NCBI RefSeq assembly: GCF_026586805.1
Contig: NZ_JAPFHA010000012.1
Coordinates: 62,001 to 126,000, forward strand
Length of the DNA stretch: 64,000 nucleotides
Origin: Niveibacterium sp. 24ML
GTDB taxonomy: Bacteria; Pseudomonadota; Gammaproteobacteria; Burkholderiales; Rhodocyclaceae
Direction of reading: 5' to 3'
How positions within the stretch are numbered: position 1 is the first letter of the stretch; the number at the start of each line of letters is the position of its first letter. The position numbers and the translations under genes were made by a program. Below the pieces are notes generated by a model, which ran no database searches, was not told where the DNA came from, and saw nothing but the letters and a program-made list of their open reading frames with translations. This document shows, one piece after another, positions 18,344-27,281 of this stretch.

Positions 18344-18547
18344 AGAGGGCAAGAATATACATAGCTTGCCCCGATTCGTCAAACATCTTTGTTGAATCCC
18401 GCCACAAACTCATCGCCTGCAAGCCAACCATGGCCCTGTTGCTACTCAGACGACAGCAAAGCATGCAGCACGTCTGACCGTTCCTTGCGACAAGAAATCG
18501 ATTCTGCTATTAACGCTGCTTCTTTCAACTAACCAGGGAAAGCAACC

Positions 18548-18970
18548 ATGGCCGGGGAGATTAACCGCCACTTCAAGCCATACGTTCCGAAGAAGGGCGA
18601 GCAGTACATGAACGAAAAGCAACTGGCCCACTTCCGCGAAATCCTGGAAGCTTGGAAGCAGGATCTTCAAATCGATATTGAACGTACCGTCCACACCATG
18701 CAGGACGAAGCCACCTCGTTTGCCGACCCCAATGATCGTGCGAGCCAGGAATCCGACATCGCGCTCGAACTACGAAATCGCGACCGGGAACGCAAGCTGG
18801 TCAAGAAAATTGATCAAACGCTCGCGCTAATCGCCGCGGGCGAATACGGTTATTGCGAGAGCTGCGGAATCGAGATCGGGCTCAAACGCCTCGAAGCCCG
18901 CCCTACCGCCAGCCAGTGCATCGACTGCAAGACACTGGACGAATTACGCGAACGCCAAGTGGCACGCTGA
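18548..18970 (+). CDS. dksA: RNA polymerase-binding transcription factor DksA
   Basis: A 140-residue ppGpp cofactor that enters the RNA polymerase secondary channel. Visible features are the N-terminal helices, the coiled-coil tip with the acidic motif [13 protein letters not shown], and a C-terminal zinc finger CESCG...CIDC. Length and motifs match proteobacterial DksA. AGGGAAAGC precedes the ATG at 18548. The gene is monocistronic and is closed by a strong terminator at 19035-19060. Confidence 0.96.
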   Translation: MAGEINRHFKPYVPKKGEQYMNEKQLAHFREILEAWKQDLQIDIERTVHTMQDEATSFADPNDRASQESDIALELRNRDRERKLVKKIDQTLALIAAGEYGYCESCGIEIGLKRLEARPTASQCIDCKTLDELRERQVAR

Positions 18971-19034
18971 TCGAGCTGCTGCTTTCTGGATCGATTCACG
19001 CAGATCTGAGCGAGCAACTCACACGACAGATGCA

Positions 19035-19060
19035 AAAAAGGCGCCTTGCGGCGCCTTTTT
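19035..19060. terminator. Bidirectional rho-independent terminator between dksA and porin
   Basis: AAAAAGGCGCC, loop TTGC, GGCGCCTTTTT: an 11-bp perfect stem with T-runs on both strands. It lies between the convergent dksA and porin genes and can serve both. Confidence 0.9.
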
Positions 19061-19076
19061 CGTCTGCACGAGCAGA

Positions 19077-20162
19077 TTAGAACGTGTGGCGAACGCCGAT
19101 CTGGAAACCCGTGCGATAGCCATACCCACCGTTCGTCGCATCTGCAACTTGATAGGCCGGGTCCTTGCCTGCAGCGATTGCTGCCAGTGCAGCCGCATCG
19201 GCGCCGTTAGAGGTATCGATCTGCGAATACGCAGCATACAGCGCGGTGCGCGAAGACAGCGAGTAAAGACCGCCCAAGCCGAACTGCGTTGCCTTCAGGT
19301 CAAGATCGTTCTTGTCCTGGGAGTAGGTGTAAGAAGCGAGCAGCGAGAAGTTGCCGAACGGAACGGTAGCGCCGCCAAACCAACGGTTATATTTGACGGC
19401 TTCGCCATTGGCATCAAGCGAAGTGCCATCCTTCGGCTGGGCATATGCAAGCGAAAGCTTGGCGACACCAAAATCAAATATGCCGCCCAAATCCCAGGAA
19501 GAAATCGAGGCTTCTGAGCCCTTGGTCTGCTGGTGGCTGTAGTTAGCAGCCAAGCTGACCATCTTGCCCAATTTGAGTTTCGGCGCAACAGAATAGTAGC
19601 TCTTGTTGCCAGAGTTTTCGACCGTCTCATCGCCGCTGGCCGACTTCGAATACATCGCCTCTACAGCGAAGACATCGCCAAAGTACGGCGTCGTCACATA
19701 GGCCGCGTTGTCAGCACGCGCAGCGATGTGCGTGAAGATGTTGTTCGTCTCTGCCACAGCGCCCAAACCAAACGGATCGGCATTCGCGTAGAGGTTGAAC
19801 TGCGGGGTGTATTGGCGACCAAAACGGAACTCAACGACACCAAAATCCAGGCCGGCCCAAGTCTGACGACCCCATGCGAGACCACCTTGGTTGCTGCCGC
19901 CAGTATCGGCCTTCACGCCGGCTTCAATCTGGAACTTGGCCTTCATGCCGGGCGTAAGCTGCTCAACACCCTTGAAACCGAGGCGCGAACCATTCAGCTG
20001 GCCACTGTCCAGCCCTTGGCGGCTACCTTTGTCGCCATAATGATCAGTACGGTACGAGTAACCAACGTCAACCAAACCATAGATCGTAACGCTTGTGTCG
20101 ACCGCAAATACCGGAGCGGCAACGAGGCCCGCGATGGCGGCGGCGATCAGTTTCTTTTGCAT
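19077..20162 (-). CDS. Gram-negative general porin
   Basis: A 361-residue outer-membrane porin of the betaproteobacterial type. The signal peptide MQKKLIAAAIAGLVAAPVFA is followed by VDTSVTIYGLVDVGY, the standard first strand. The interior contains NGSRLGFKGVEQL and the PFGNFSLLASYTY strand. The C-terminus ends in phenylalanine (QIGVRHTF), the signal for BAM-mediated insertion. An AGGAGA site lies before the start. It should form trimers for diffusion of small solutes. A 193-bp spacer with a palindrome separates it from tamA upstream. Confidence 0.93.
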   Translation of the reverse strand: MQKKLIAAAIAGLVAAPVFAVDTSVTIYGLVDVGYSYRTDHYGDKGSRQGLDSGQLNGSRLGFKGVEQLTPGMKAKFQIEAGVKADTGGSNQGGLAWGRQTWAGLDFGVVEFRFGRQYTPQFNLYANADPFGLGAVAETNNIFTHIAARADNAAYVTTPYFGDVFAVEAMYSKSASGDETVENSGNKSYYSVAPKLKLGKMVSLAANYSHQQTKGSEASISSWDLGGIFDFGVAKLSLAYAQPKDGTSLDANGEAVKYNRWFGGATVPFGNFSLLASYTYSQDKNDLDLKATQFGLGGLYSLSSRTALYAAYSQIDTSNGADAAALAAIAAGKDPAYQVADATNGGYGYRTGFQIGVRHTF

Positions 20163-20314
20163 GCACTTCTCCTCTTAGTCTGAAGATGCGACGCCGGCGG
20201 AACCCCCTGGGCCGTCGTCTTTCTGCTCTCGAATGGAGAGATGACCGGATATTGCAGGTGCAGCATTGCGCCCCGCAAGGCAAACGGCGCTTGGTCTGCA
20301 ATCGCCCTGAAACA

Positions 20315-20334
20315 TTGTTGCTTACAAGCAACAA
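20315..20334. repeat. 20-bp near-perfect palindrome between tamA and the porin gene
   Basis: TTGTTGCTT (20315-20323), AC, AAGCAACAA (20326-20334) are exact inverted arms. It lies 22 bp after the tamA stop codon and about 150 bp upstream of the porin start, both on the minus strand. It could be a tamA terminator, although a T-run is lacking, or an operator for the porin promoter. Confidence 0.45.
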
Positions 20335-20355
20335 ACGTCAGGATCTCGCTACGCA

Positions 20356-22176
20356 TCAGAACGCGAGCGCGAGCGTAAAGTGCAGCCGGAACTTCTCATC
20401 TGACTGGCCGTAGGCCACATCGACACCTAGCGGCCCGGCCGGACTTCGCCAGCGGCCACCCAGCCCATAACCCACGCGCCAACGCATGTCCTGCCATGTG
20501 TCGTTCGCGTCGCCGGCATCCACGAAGGTTGCAAGCCCCCACGGCCCTGACACCCACCTCACGTACTCCAGACTCGCAACGGCCAGCGTTCGGCCGCCGA
20601 CAATTGCAACCCCGTCCTGAACGCCAAGACTCTGATAGTCATAGCCGCGCACGGATTGAGATCCACCGGTGCGAAACAGGAAGTCTTGCGGGATCCCTTC
20701 GCTGGACGGTGCAACGGTGTAACCGGCTTCTCCGCGAAGGATGAAAGTCCCGCTCTCACCGAGCGGTCGAAAATACTGACCACGGCCGTACACGCGGAGG
20801 AAGCTCTGGTCGGAAAAGAAGTGCTTGGAGCCACCGCCGATCTGAAAGCTCACGCCGTAGCCGCGCTGCGGATCGGCGGGGTTATCGGTGACGCGATAGC
20901 CTGCCTCGCAGTTGAGCGTCAGTGCGGTACTGATCTGCTCAACGCCGCCTTCGGGCTCCGTGGTTTCATGTTGATAGTTGATGCTGATCCGCGTTGTCGT
21001 GCGCTGCAAAGTACGCGCCCGCTGCACGCCAACCGAGAACCTTGAGGTGGCCAGATTCTGGATGTTCTCGGCAAGCCCCGAGAGCCCCACCGCATCCCTG
21101 AAGCCGGAGTGGGTTTGCGGCAGAAACACATCAGCAAACGCGGACTGACGCTTTTCCTCCAAGCGCACGGTGCTGTTGAGTTCCCAGGCATTGCTGAAGA
21201 GGTTGGCATCGCGGTAGTTAACTTCACCGCGAGCCCCGGTGTTGCTCGAGAAGCCAACGCCCACACCGAAACGTCGCGGCTTTGCCTCGGTGATCGACAC
21301 ACGCAGCGGTGAGGCGTCGGCAAGGGCCGGATCGCGATCAATCTCGACAATGGCCCCGGAAAAATAAGGCGTGCTTTGCAGCGAATTCTGCAGCGTCACA
21401 AGGCGCTCATAGTCGTACCGTTCGCCTTCGGTAACTGAGCTGTAGCGCTCGACGAGATCTCGGCTGTAGAGCGAAAGGCCCACCACATCAATCGGGCCAA
21501 TCCGGAACGCGGGGCCCGAATCAATGACCACCAGCAATCGTGCAACCGCCCGCTCCGGGTCGATATCGGCAGTGGAATCGACGATCCGCGCCGCGGCGTA
21601 GTCTTGGCTCGACACATCTGCGAGCAGCTTCGCCTTGGCCGCGCTCCACCCCGCCTGAGAAAATGCGCCCCCCTTGCCGAGCGTCCATGCCGCCAGCAGC
21701 GATTCCCGGCGAGCGCGCAGATCGGGCCGCTCACCGTTGAGATCCCCCTCGAACCGGAGCACCACCTCTTGAACAACGGCACGCGGTCCAGGCTGCACCC
21801 TCACCAGGGCCGGCGATCCAGGCGCCTGCTCCACATCAATCTGCGACGAGAAGTACCCTTCGGTTTCCAGCAGCTCCGGGATGTCCTTTCGCGCGCGCCG
21901 GATTCGCGCAAGCGTGTCACCCTCATCGGTCTGGATGTCGCCTTCGGCGCCCAGATCCGGGTCGGCCGAATCCGCGGCGGCGTCCCTCGCGTCGAAGGCC
22001 GAAACATACTTGAGGATCAGGGGCCTGACAGCCCCCGGGGCTTCAAGGCGCAGCGGCGCCGCCACCGCCGTCGAAACCGGGAGCAGCCCGGCCAGAGCGA
22101 TCAGGCTGACGGCGCAGAGACATGACAAACGCCGGTAAGCGAATGCAATCGATTTAGGGTCTGAGTAGGCGGGCAC
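20356..22176 (-). CDS. tamA: TamA-like outer-membrane assembly factor (Omp85 family)
   Basis: A 606-residue Omp85 protein. An N-terminal signal peptide (SLIALAGLLPVSTAVAA) precedes three POTRA-like repeats to about residue 270 (for example IGPIDVVGLSLYSRDLVERY). The 16-strand barrel includes the lid-lock motif VRGYDYQSLG. The protein ends in phenylalanine (HFTLALAF). TamA works with inner-membrane TamB in outer-membrane protein and phospholipid homeostasis, and the two genes are usually adjacent. Here the next gene is a porin and no tamB is present. The fbp gene ends 47 bp upstream on the same strand. Confidence 0.88.
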   Translation of the reverse strand: MPAYSDPKSIAFAYRRLSCLCAVSLIALAGLLPVSTAVAAPLRLEAPGAVRPLILKYVSAFDARDAAADSADPDLGAEGDIQTDEGDTLARIRRARKDIPELLETEGYFSSQIDVEQAPGSPALVRVQPGPRAVVQEVVLRFEGDLNGERPDLRARRESLLAAWTLGKGGAFSQAGWSAAKAKLLADVSSQDYAAARIVDSTADIDPERAVARLLVVIDSGPAFRIGPIDVVGLSLYSRDLVERYSSVTEGERYDYERLVTLQNSLQSTPYFSGAIVEIDRDPALADASPLRVSITEAKPRRFGVGVGFSSNTGARGEVNYRDANLFSNAWELNSTVRLEEKRQSAFADVFLPQTHSGFRDAVGLSGLAENIQNLATSRFSVGVQRARTLQRTTTRISINYQHETTEPEGGVEQISTALTLNCEAGYRVTDNPADPQRGYGVSFQIGGGSKHFFSDQSFLRVYGRGQYFRPLGESGTFILRGEAGYTVAPSSEGIPQDFLFRTGGSQSVRGYDYQSLGVQDGVAIVGGRTLAVASLEYVRWVSGPWGLATFVDAGDANDTWQDMRWRVGYGLGGRWRSPAGPLGVDVAYGQSDEKFRLHFTLALAF

Positions 22177-22223
22177 GGCCGGATTCTATCCGCGCCGCGC
22201 CCGGCTTGGCAGTGCAACTCGAC

Positions 22224-23225
22224 TTACGCTTCCGCGTAGTAATTCGCCACCCGTTCGACTTCATTGCGCGAGCCAAGCACAACCGGAACTCGTTGATGCA
22301 ACTGCTCAGGCTGCACCTCAAGGATTCGCCGGTGCCCCGTCGAAGCCGCCCCGCCCGCCTGCTCGACGATCATGGCCATCGGATTGGCCTCGTACAACAA
22401 ACGCAGGCGGCCAGGCTTGGACGGATCGCGCTTGTCACGCGGATACATGAAGATGCCGCCGCGGGTAAGCAGGCGATGCACGTCCGCCACCATCGAAGCA
22501 ACCCAACGCATGTTGAAGTCTTTCCCTCGCGGCCCCTCTTTGCCTGCAGTCAGCTCATCGATATAGCGTTGGATGGCCGGATCCCAAAAACGTGCGTTGG
22601 ACGCGTTGATTGCGTACTCACGCGTGTCGTCCGGAATCCGCATGTCCGGGTTGGTCAGCACCCAGGTTCCGAACTCGCGATCCAGCGTGAATGCGGCCAC
22701 GCCCGCCCCCACCGTCAGCACAAGCAGGGTCTGCGGACCATACAGGGCATAGCCCGCCGCAACCTGCTGAGTCCCTGGCTGCAGAAAGGCCCTCTCGTCG
22801 GCCTCGGCGCGGTCCGGACAGCGCAATACCGAGAAGATCGTGCCGACGGAAATGTTCACATCAATGTTTGACGAACCGTCGAGCGGATCAAACAACAGCA
22901 GGTATTCGCCTTTCGGGTACCGGTTTGGAATGGCGTACGGCAGCGGCATCTCTTCCGAGGCCATCGCGGCCAGATGCCCACCCCATTCGTTTGAGAGCAG
23001 CAGGATCTCGTTCGCAACCACATCAAGCTGCTTCTGGGCCTCCCCTTGAACGTTATCGGTGCCGACTTCACCAAGCACACCGGCAATGGCCCCTTTGCCG
23101 ACATTAACGCTGATCGCCTTGACGGCACGAGCGACCACCTCGATCTGCAGCCGCAGATTCACCGGTATTTGCTGGTGCTCGCGCTGCTGCTCGATCAAAT
23201 ACTGCGTGAGCGTGACACGACGCAT
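22224..23225 (-). CDS. fbp: Fructose-1,6-bisphosphatase, class I
   Basis: A 333-residue cytoplasmic enzyme of gluconeogenesis and the Calvin cycle that removes the 1-phosphate from fructose 1,6-bisphosphate. The metal-site motif [16 protein letters not shown] near residue 110 and [11 protein letters not shown] near 275 mark class I. The N-terminus [16 protein letters not shown] matches proteobacterial Fbp. It is followed by tamA in the same direction and is divergent from dadA across a 256-bp spacer with no obvious feature. Confidence 0.96.
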   Translation of the reverse strand: MRRVTLTQYLIEQQREHQQIPVNLRLQIEVVARAVKAISVNVGKGAIAGVLGEVGTDNVQGEAQKQLDVVANEILLLSNEWGGHLAAMASEEMPLPYAIPNRYPKGEYLLLFDPLDGSSNIDVNISVGTIFSVLRCPDRAEADERAFLQPGTQQVAAGYALYGPQTLLVLTVGAGVAAFTLDREFGTWVLTNPDMRIPDDTREYAINASNARFWDPAIQRYIDELTAGKEGPRGKDFNMRWVASMVADVHRLLTRGGIFMYPRDKRDPSKPGRLRLLYEANPMAMIVEQAGGAASTGHRRILEVQPEQLHQRVPVVLGSRNEVERVANYYAEA

Positions 23226-23481
23226 GACTACTCCCCCCCGAGATCAATCGCACAGCCTGCGTTGGCGCCAAGCCAGCGTTCGACCCCCCGATCGAACTCC
23301 GCCCCGTTCTGATGCGCCATCGCCCAAGCCCGCCTTCGCGTTGTGCACTGCGATTATCGGCGCGCCCCTGACAGCGCAACATTAGAGCCACTACCTATGC
23401 CGTCACCGGGCCAAGCCTGGCCGCAGAGGTACAATCATGCTTACACGGCAGCCGCGGCAAGCGCCGCACTGAATCACACTC

Positions 23482-24744
23482 ATGCGAATCATCATCGTCG
23501 GCGCAGGCTTGGAAGGCGTTGTCAGCGCTTGGTATTTGGCACGCGACGGACACGACGTCACCGTGCTTGAACGCCGTGAAGGCCCGGCACTGGAAACCAG
23601 CTTTGCCAATGGCGGGCAGGTATCGGTGAGCCACCCTGAGCCTTGGGCGAACCCCCGGGCGCCGGGGCAAATTCTTCGCTGGCTTGGCCGGGAAGATGCG
23701 CCTTTGCTTTTTCGCATGCCCGCAGAGTGGGCCCGCTGGCGCTGGGGCATGGCCTTTTTGCGCGAGTGCACACCTGGCCGCACGCGACGCAATACCGAAG
23801 CGATCGCCCACCTTGCGGCATACAGCCTCACCTGCCTCAAACTCCTGCGCGGCGAAGCCCAGCTTGACTATGACGCCGAGCGCCGCGGCGTCCTTCACCT
23901 GTTCTTTGACCGCCATGAGTTCGCCCGCGCGCCTGAACGCGCAGCCGAGTTGACCCGCTGCGGCCTGCACGCAAGCGTCGTCACTCGCAACCAGTGCATT
24001 GAGCTTGAACCCGCGCTGAGCGCCTGCGCAGGGCGGCTCATGGGCGGGCTGCATGGCCAGGACGACGAATCCGGCGATGCCCACCTATTCACCGAACGAC
24101 TTGCCAAGCGCCTCGCGGCCGGCAGCGTGCGCTTTCAATACTCAACAGCGGTGAGTGCAATCCGCGAAAGCAAGGGCAAGGTTGCCGGTGTCGTGCTTGC
24201 TGACCCGAATGGTGTTTTCAGTGAAATCGAGGCCGATGCGGTGGTGGTTTGCGCCGGCCCGTGGAGCAATCAGCTTCTTGCGCCGCTAGGCGAACGATTG
24301 CCGATTTACCCCGTCAAGGGTTACTCGGTCACGCTACCCATCGTGGACGAGAAACGCGCGCCGCATGTCAGCCTGACCGACGAAACACGACGGATTGTGT
24401 GTTCAAGACTGGGAGATCGCTTGCGTGTCGCGGGCACGGCAGAACTCAATGGTTTTGACATGGCGGCCAACCCAGCCCGCACCGCAGGTTTGCTCAAGTG
24501 GGTTGAAGCGCACTTCCCTGGCGCCACGGATACCAGCGCCAGCGAGAACTGGAACGGGCTGCGCCCGGCCACGCCAAACAATCTGCCCGTGATTGGCGCC
24601 ACCCGCACGAGAGGGCTCTGGCTCAATACCGGCCATGGCACGCTGGGGTGGACGCTGGCTTGCGGGTCAGGGGCGGCGCTGGCTGACCTGATCGCAGGCC
24701 GCACGCCGCAAATTTCCGGGTTTCCGTTCAAGGCAGCCGGTTGA
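23482..24744 (+). CDS. dadA: D-amino acid dehydrogenase-like FAD oxidoreductase
   Basis: A 420-residue flavoprotein of the DadA/DAAO group. An N-terminal FAD fold is marked by IIVGAGLEGVVSAWYLARDG (GxGxxG). It is followed by LETSFANGGQVSVSHPEPWA, which is close to DadA of enteric bacteria. Near the C-terminus, NGLRPATPNNLPVIG and LNTGHGTLGWTLACGSG are conserved. It should oxidise D-amino acids, D-alanine in particular, to keto acids and pass electrons to the respiratory chain. There is no adjacent alanine racemase (dadX). The gene converges with ffh, with 18 bp between them. Confidence 0.88.
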   Translation: MRIIIVGAGLEGVVSAWYLARDGHDVTVLERREGPALETSFANGGQVSVSHPEPWANPRAPGQILRWLGREDAPLLFRMPAEWARWRWGMAFLRECTPGRTRRNTEAIAHLAAYSLTCLKLLRGEAQLDYDAERRGVLHLFFDRHEFARAPERAAELTRCGLHASVVTRNQCIELEPALSACAGRLMGGLHGQDDESGDAHLFTERLAKRLAAGSVRFQYSTAVSAIRESKGKVAGVVLADPNGVFSEIEADAVVVCAGPWSNQLLAPLGERLPIYPVKGYSVTLPIVDEKRAPHVSLTDETRRIVCSRLGDRLRVAGTAELNGFDMAANPARTAGLLKWVEAHFPGATDTSASENWNGLRPATPNNLPVIGATRTRGLWLNTGHGTLGWTLACGSGAALADLIAGRTPQISGFPFKAAG

Positions 24745-24762
24745 ACCCAGCCGGCTGGCAGT

Positions 24763-26121
24763 TCAGCGCATCATCCCGGGCATCATGCCCTTCATTGAGC
24801 GCATCAACTTGCCCATGCCGCCCTTGGACAATTGCTTCATCACTTTTTGCGTCTGTTCAAACTGATTGAGCAGACGATTGACTTCCTGCACCTGAACCCC
24901 CGCGCCAGCCGCGATCCGGCGCTTCCGGCTGGCCTTGATCAGCTCTGGTTTGCTTCGCTCAGCCGGGGTCATCGAGTTGATGATGCCCTCGATCCGTCGA
25001 ATCGACTTCTCTTCAACCCCACCCTGCAACTGCGAGGCCGCCTGCGCAAACTGCGCCGGCATTTTGTCCATCAGCGATGACAGCCCGCCCATCTTCCGCA
25101 TCTGGGAAATCTGGGCCTTGAAGTCATTCAGGTCAAACCCCTTTCCGCTCTTGAGCTTCTGGGCAAACGCCTTGGCTTGCTCCTCGTCGACGTTCTGACG
25201 AGCCTCTTCAACCAAGGACAGAATGTCGCCCATGCCCAGGATGCGGCTGGCCATCCGGTCGGGGTGGAATTCATCGAGGCCGGTGAGCTTCTCGCCCACG
25301 CCGGTGAACTTGATCGGCTTGCCAGTGACATGCCGCACCGACAAAGCGGCGCCGCCGCGCGCGTCGCCGTCGAGCTTGGTCAACACCACGCCGGTCAGCG
25401 GCAAGGCTTCGTTGAACGCTCGCGCGGTATTCACCGCGTCCTGGCCGAGCATTGCATCAACAACAAACAAGGTCTCGATCGGTTTGACCGCTGCGTGGAG
25501 CGCCTTGATCTCCGCCATCATCGCTTCGTCAATTGCAAGCCGCCCCGCCGTGTCGATCAACAACACGTCGAAATAGTGGCGCTTAGCATGGTCAATGGCC
25601 GCATTGGCAATGTCGATCGGCCTCTGCTCTGCGCGTGACGGAAAGAACTCCGCCCCGGCCTGCGCCGTCACCGCCTCCAGTTGGTCAATCGCCGCGGGGC
25701 GATAGACGTCACACGAGACGGTGAGCACCTTTTTCTTGTGCTTCTCGCGCAGCATCTTCGACAACTTGCCGACGGTAGTGGTCTTGCCTGCGCCTTGCAG
25801 GCCCGCCATCAGAATCACCGCGGGCGGCTGTGTCGCGAAATTCAGCGTCGCCTGAGCGCCGCCCATCAACTCGGTCATCTCGCGATGGACCACTCCAACC
25901 AGCGCCTGCCCGGGCGTCAGCGAGCCAATCACATCCTGCCCAAGCGCCTTTTCGCGCACACGGGCAATGAAGTCCTTCACGACGGGAAGCGCGACGTCAG
26001 CTTCCAGCAGCGCCAAGCGGACTTCGCGCAGCATCTCCGCGATGTTGTCGTCGGTCAGGCGGGCTTGGCCGCGCATGGTCTTGACGACCTTGGCAAGCCT
26101 TTGAGTCAGATTATCGAGCAT
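24763..26121 (-). CDS. ffh: Signal recognition particle protein Ffh
   Basis: A 452-residue SRP54 GTPase. The N domain comes first. The G domain carries GLQGAGKTTTVGKL (P-loop), DTAGR and TKLDGDARGGAAL. The C-terminal methionine-rich M domain (for example MGKLMRSMKGMMPGMMR) binds 4.5S RNA and signal sequences. It targets nascent inner-membrane proteins to FtsY. It is divergent from the CcsA-like gene by 57 bp, a linkage common in proteobacteria. Confidence 0.97.
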   Translation of the reverse strand: MLDNLTQRLAKVVKTMRGQARLTDDNIAEMLREVRLALLEADVALPVVKDFIARVREKALGQDVIGSLTPGQALVGVVHREMTELMGGAQATLNFATQPPAVILMAGLQGAGKTTTVGKLSKMLREKHKKKVLTVSCDVYRPAAIDQLEAVTAQAGAEFFPSRAEQRPIDIANAAIDHAKRHYFDVLLIDTAGRLAIDEAMMAEIKALHAAVKPIETLFVVDAMLGQDAVNTARAFNEALPLTGVVLTKLDGDARGGAALSVRHVTGKPIKFTGVGEKLTGLDEFHPDRMASRILGMGDILSLVEEARQNVDEEQAKAFAQKLKSGKGFDLNDFKAQISQMRKMGGLSSLMDKMPAQFAQAASQLQGGVEEKSIRRIEGIINSMTPAERSKPELIKASRKRRIAAGAGVQVQEVNRLLNQFEQTQKVMKQLSKGGMGKLMRSMKGMMPGMMR

Positions 26122-26178
26122 GGTCCGGGAGCGATCCTGGCCGCACTGAGCGCACGACCATTCAGGTAAACTGCGAAG

Positions 26179-26988
26179 ATGCCTGCGATTCTACTTCATC
26201 TGCCTGCCGCCTCGATCTACATCGGGCTTGCAATCGCCTACCGCAGGCTGCACGGAGACTCCTCGCCAAACCAGCGACGCTGGGCTCAGGCTGCGTTGCT
26301 TGTAGCGCTTTTGCTGCACGGGGCAGCGCTCGCCAACGACATTTCGAGCCCGTCTGGCCCACGCTTTGGCTTTGCCGCAGCACTATCAATGACCCTTTGG
26401 CTCGCCCTCGTATTTTATTGGTTAGAGAGCTTCTATACCCGAATCGAAGGGCTCACAGCCCTTGCGATGCCGATCGCCGCGATTTCTGTGCTCTTGCAGC
26501 TGATCTTTCCGAATGAACACATGCTGCCGAATGCCGGATCCACGGCATTTCGGCTTCACTTCATCGTCGCGATGCTGGCGTACAGCCTGTTTACACTCGC
26601 CGCCCTGCACGCGCTGCTGATGGCCGCGGCGGAACGCCAACTGCACAGCGCACGCATGACGCAGGCGATGTCGTCCATCCCGCCGCTGATGACAATGGAG
26701 AGCCTGCTCTTCAAGCTCGTCGGCAGTGGTTTCATTTTGCTGACACTCACCGTCGGATCTGGCGTTTTCTTTTCCGAAGCCCTGTTCGGAAAACCACTCG
26801 CGTTCTCACACAAAACCGTGTTCGCCATTGCAGCATGGGTACTCTTCGGCACGCTGCTCGCCGGCCGCAGCCTCTGGGGATGGCGAGGCCGAAAAGCGCT
26901 CCACCTCACCCTCGCCGGCTTCGCCTGCCTGTTGCTCGCCTACGTCGGCACCCGCTTTGTGCTGGAAGTCCTGCTCGGCCGCCCTTAG
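26179..26988 (+). CDS. CcsA/YpjD-like inner-membrane protein
   Basis: A 269-residue protein with eight or so hydrophobic segments. It belongs to the cytochrome c assembly (CcsA/ResC) fold, in the form usually called YpjD or CorE when it sits beside ffh. The segment HKTVFAIAAWVLFGTLL, with its histidine, and WGWRGRKALHLTLAGF correspond to the conserved heme-handling core, although the tryptophan-rich WWD loop of true CcsA is weak here. Its role in proteobacteria is not well defined and may concern heme or divalent cation traffic. It starts at the ATG at 26179. Confidence 0.75.
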   Translation: MPAILLHLPAASIYIGLAIAYRRLHGDSSPNQRRWAQAALLVALLLHGAALANDISSPSGPRFGFAAALSMTLWLALVFYWLESFYTRIEGLTALAMPIAAISVLLQLIFPNEHMLPNAGSTAFRLHFIVAMLAYSLFTLAALHALLMAAAERQLHSARMTQAMSSIPPLMTMESLLFKLVGSGFILLTLTVGSGVFFSEALFGKPLAFSHKTVFAIAAWVLFGTLLAGRSLWGWRGRKALHLTLAGFACLLLAYVGTRFVLEVLLGRP

Positions 26989-27281
26989 GCGCGATGGTCA
27001 GCCCGTGGGCATTGCAAACCCGCAAGCCGAAACACCGCGCACACCTAAACTTCCTGAGCAAAATGCCGAAAACGGGATAATCGGCTTATCGGCCCGCCAA
27101 AAAATCGGGAAGCCCCGCAGGCGAGGTCAAGAGCCGATGGATGCGCGGAGCAAGAGCCGCAGATCACCGCGCCAAGATCCACACACCTGCATCTGAAGCC
27201 CTGACAGGGCGCGGCTTTACAAGGGGTGAGGGCTAGCGCATCATCGCGCACCGGTCGTACTAATGTCGAGACAGCGGTTTA

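Noticed and set aside
22231-23107. Plus-strand frames within fbp
   Set aside because: They are antisense to fructose-1,6-bisphosphatase, whose active-site motifs are intact.
26989-27281. Small gene or riboswitch before pilB
   Set aside because: Only frames under 60 codons without a ribosome site occur, and I could not build a conserved riboswitch fold.
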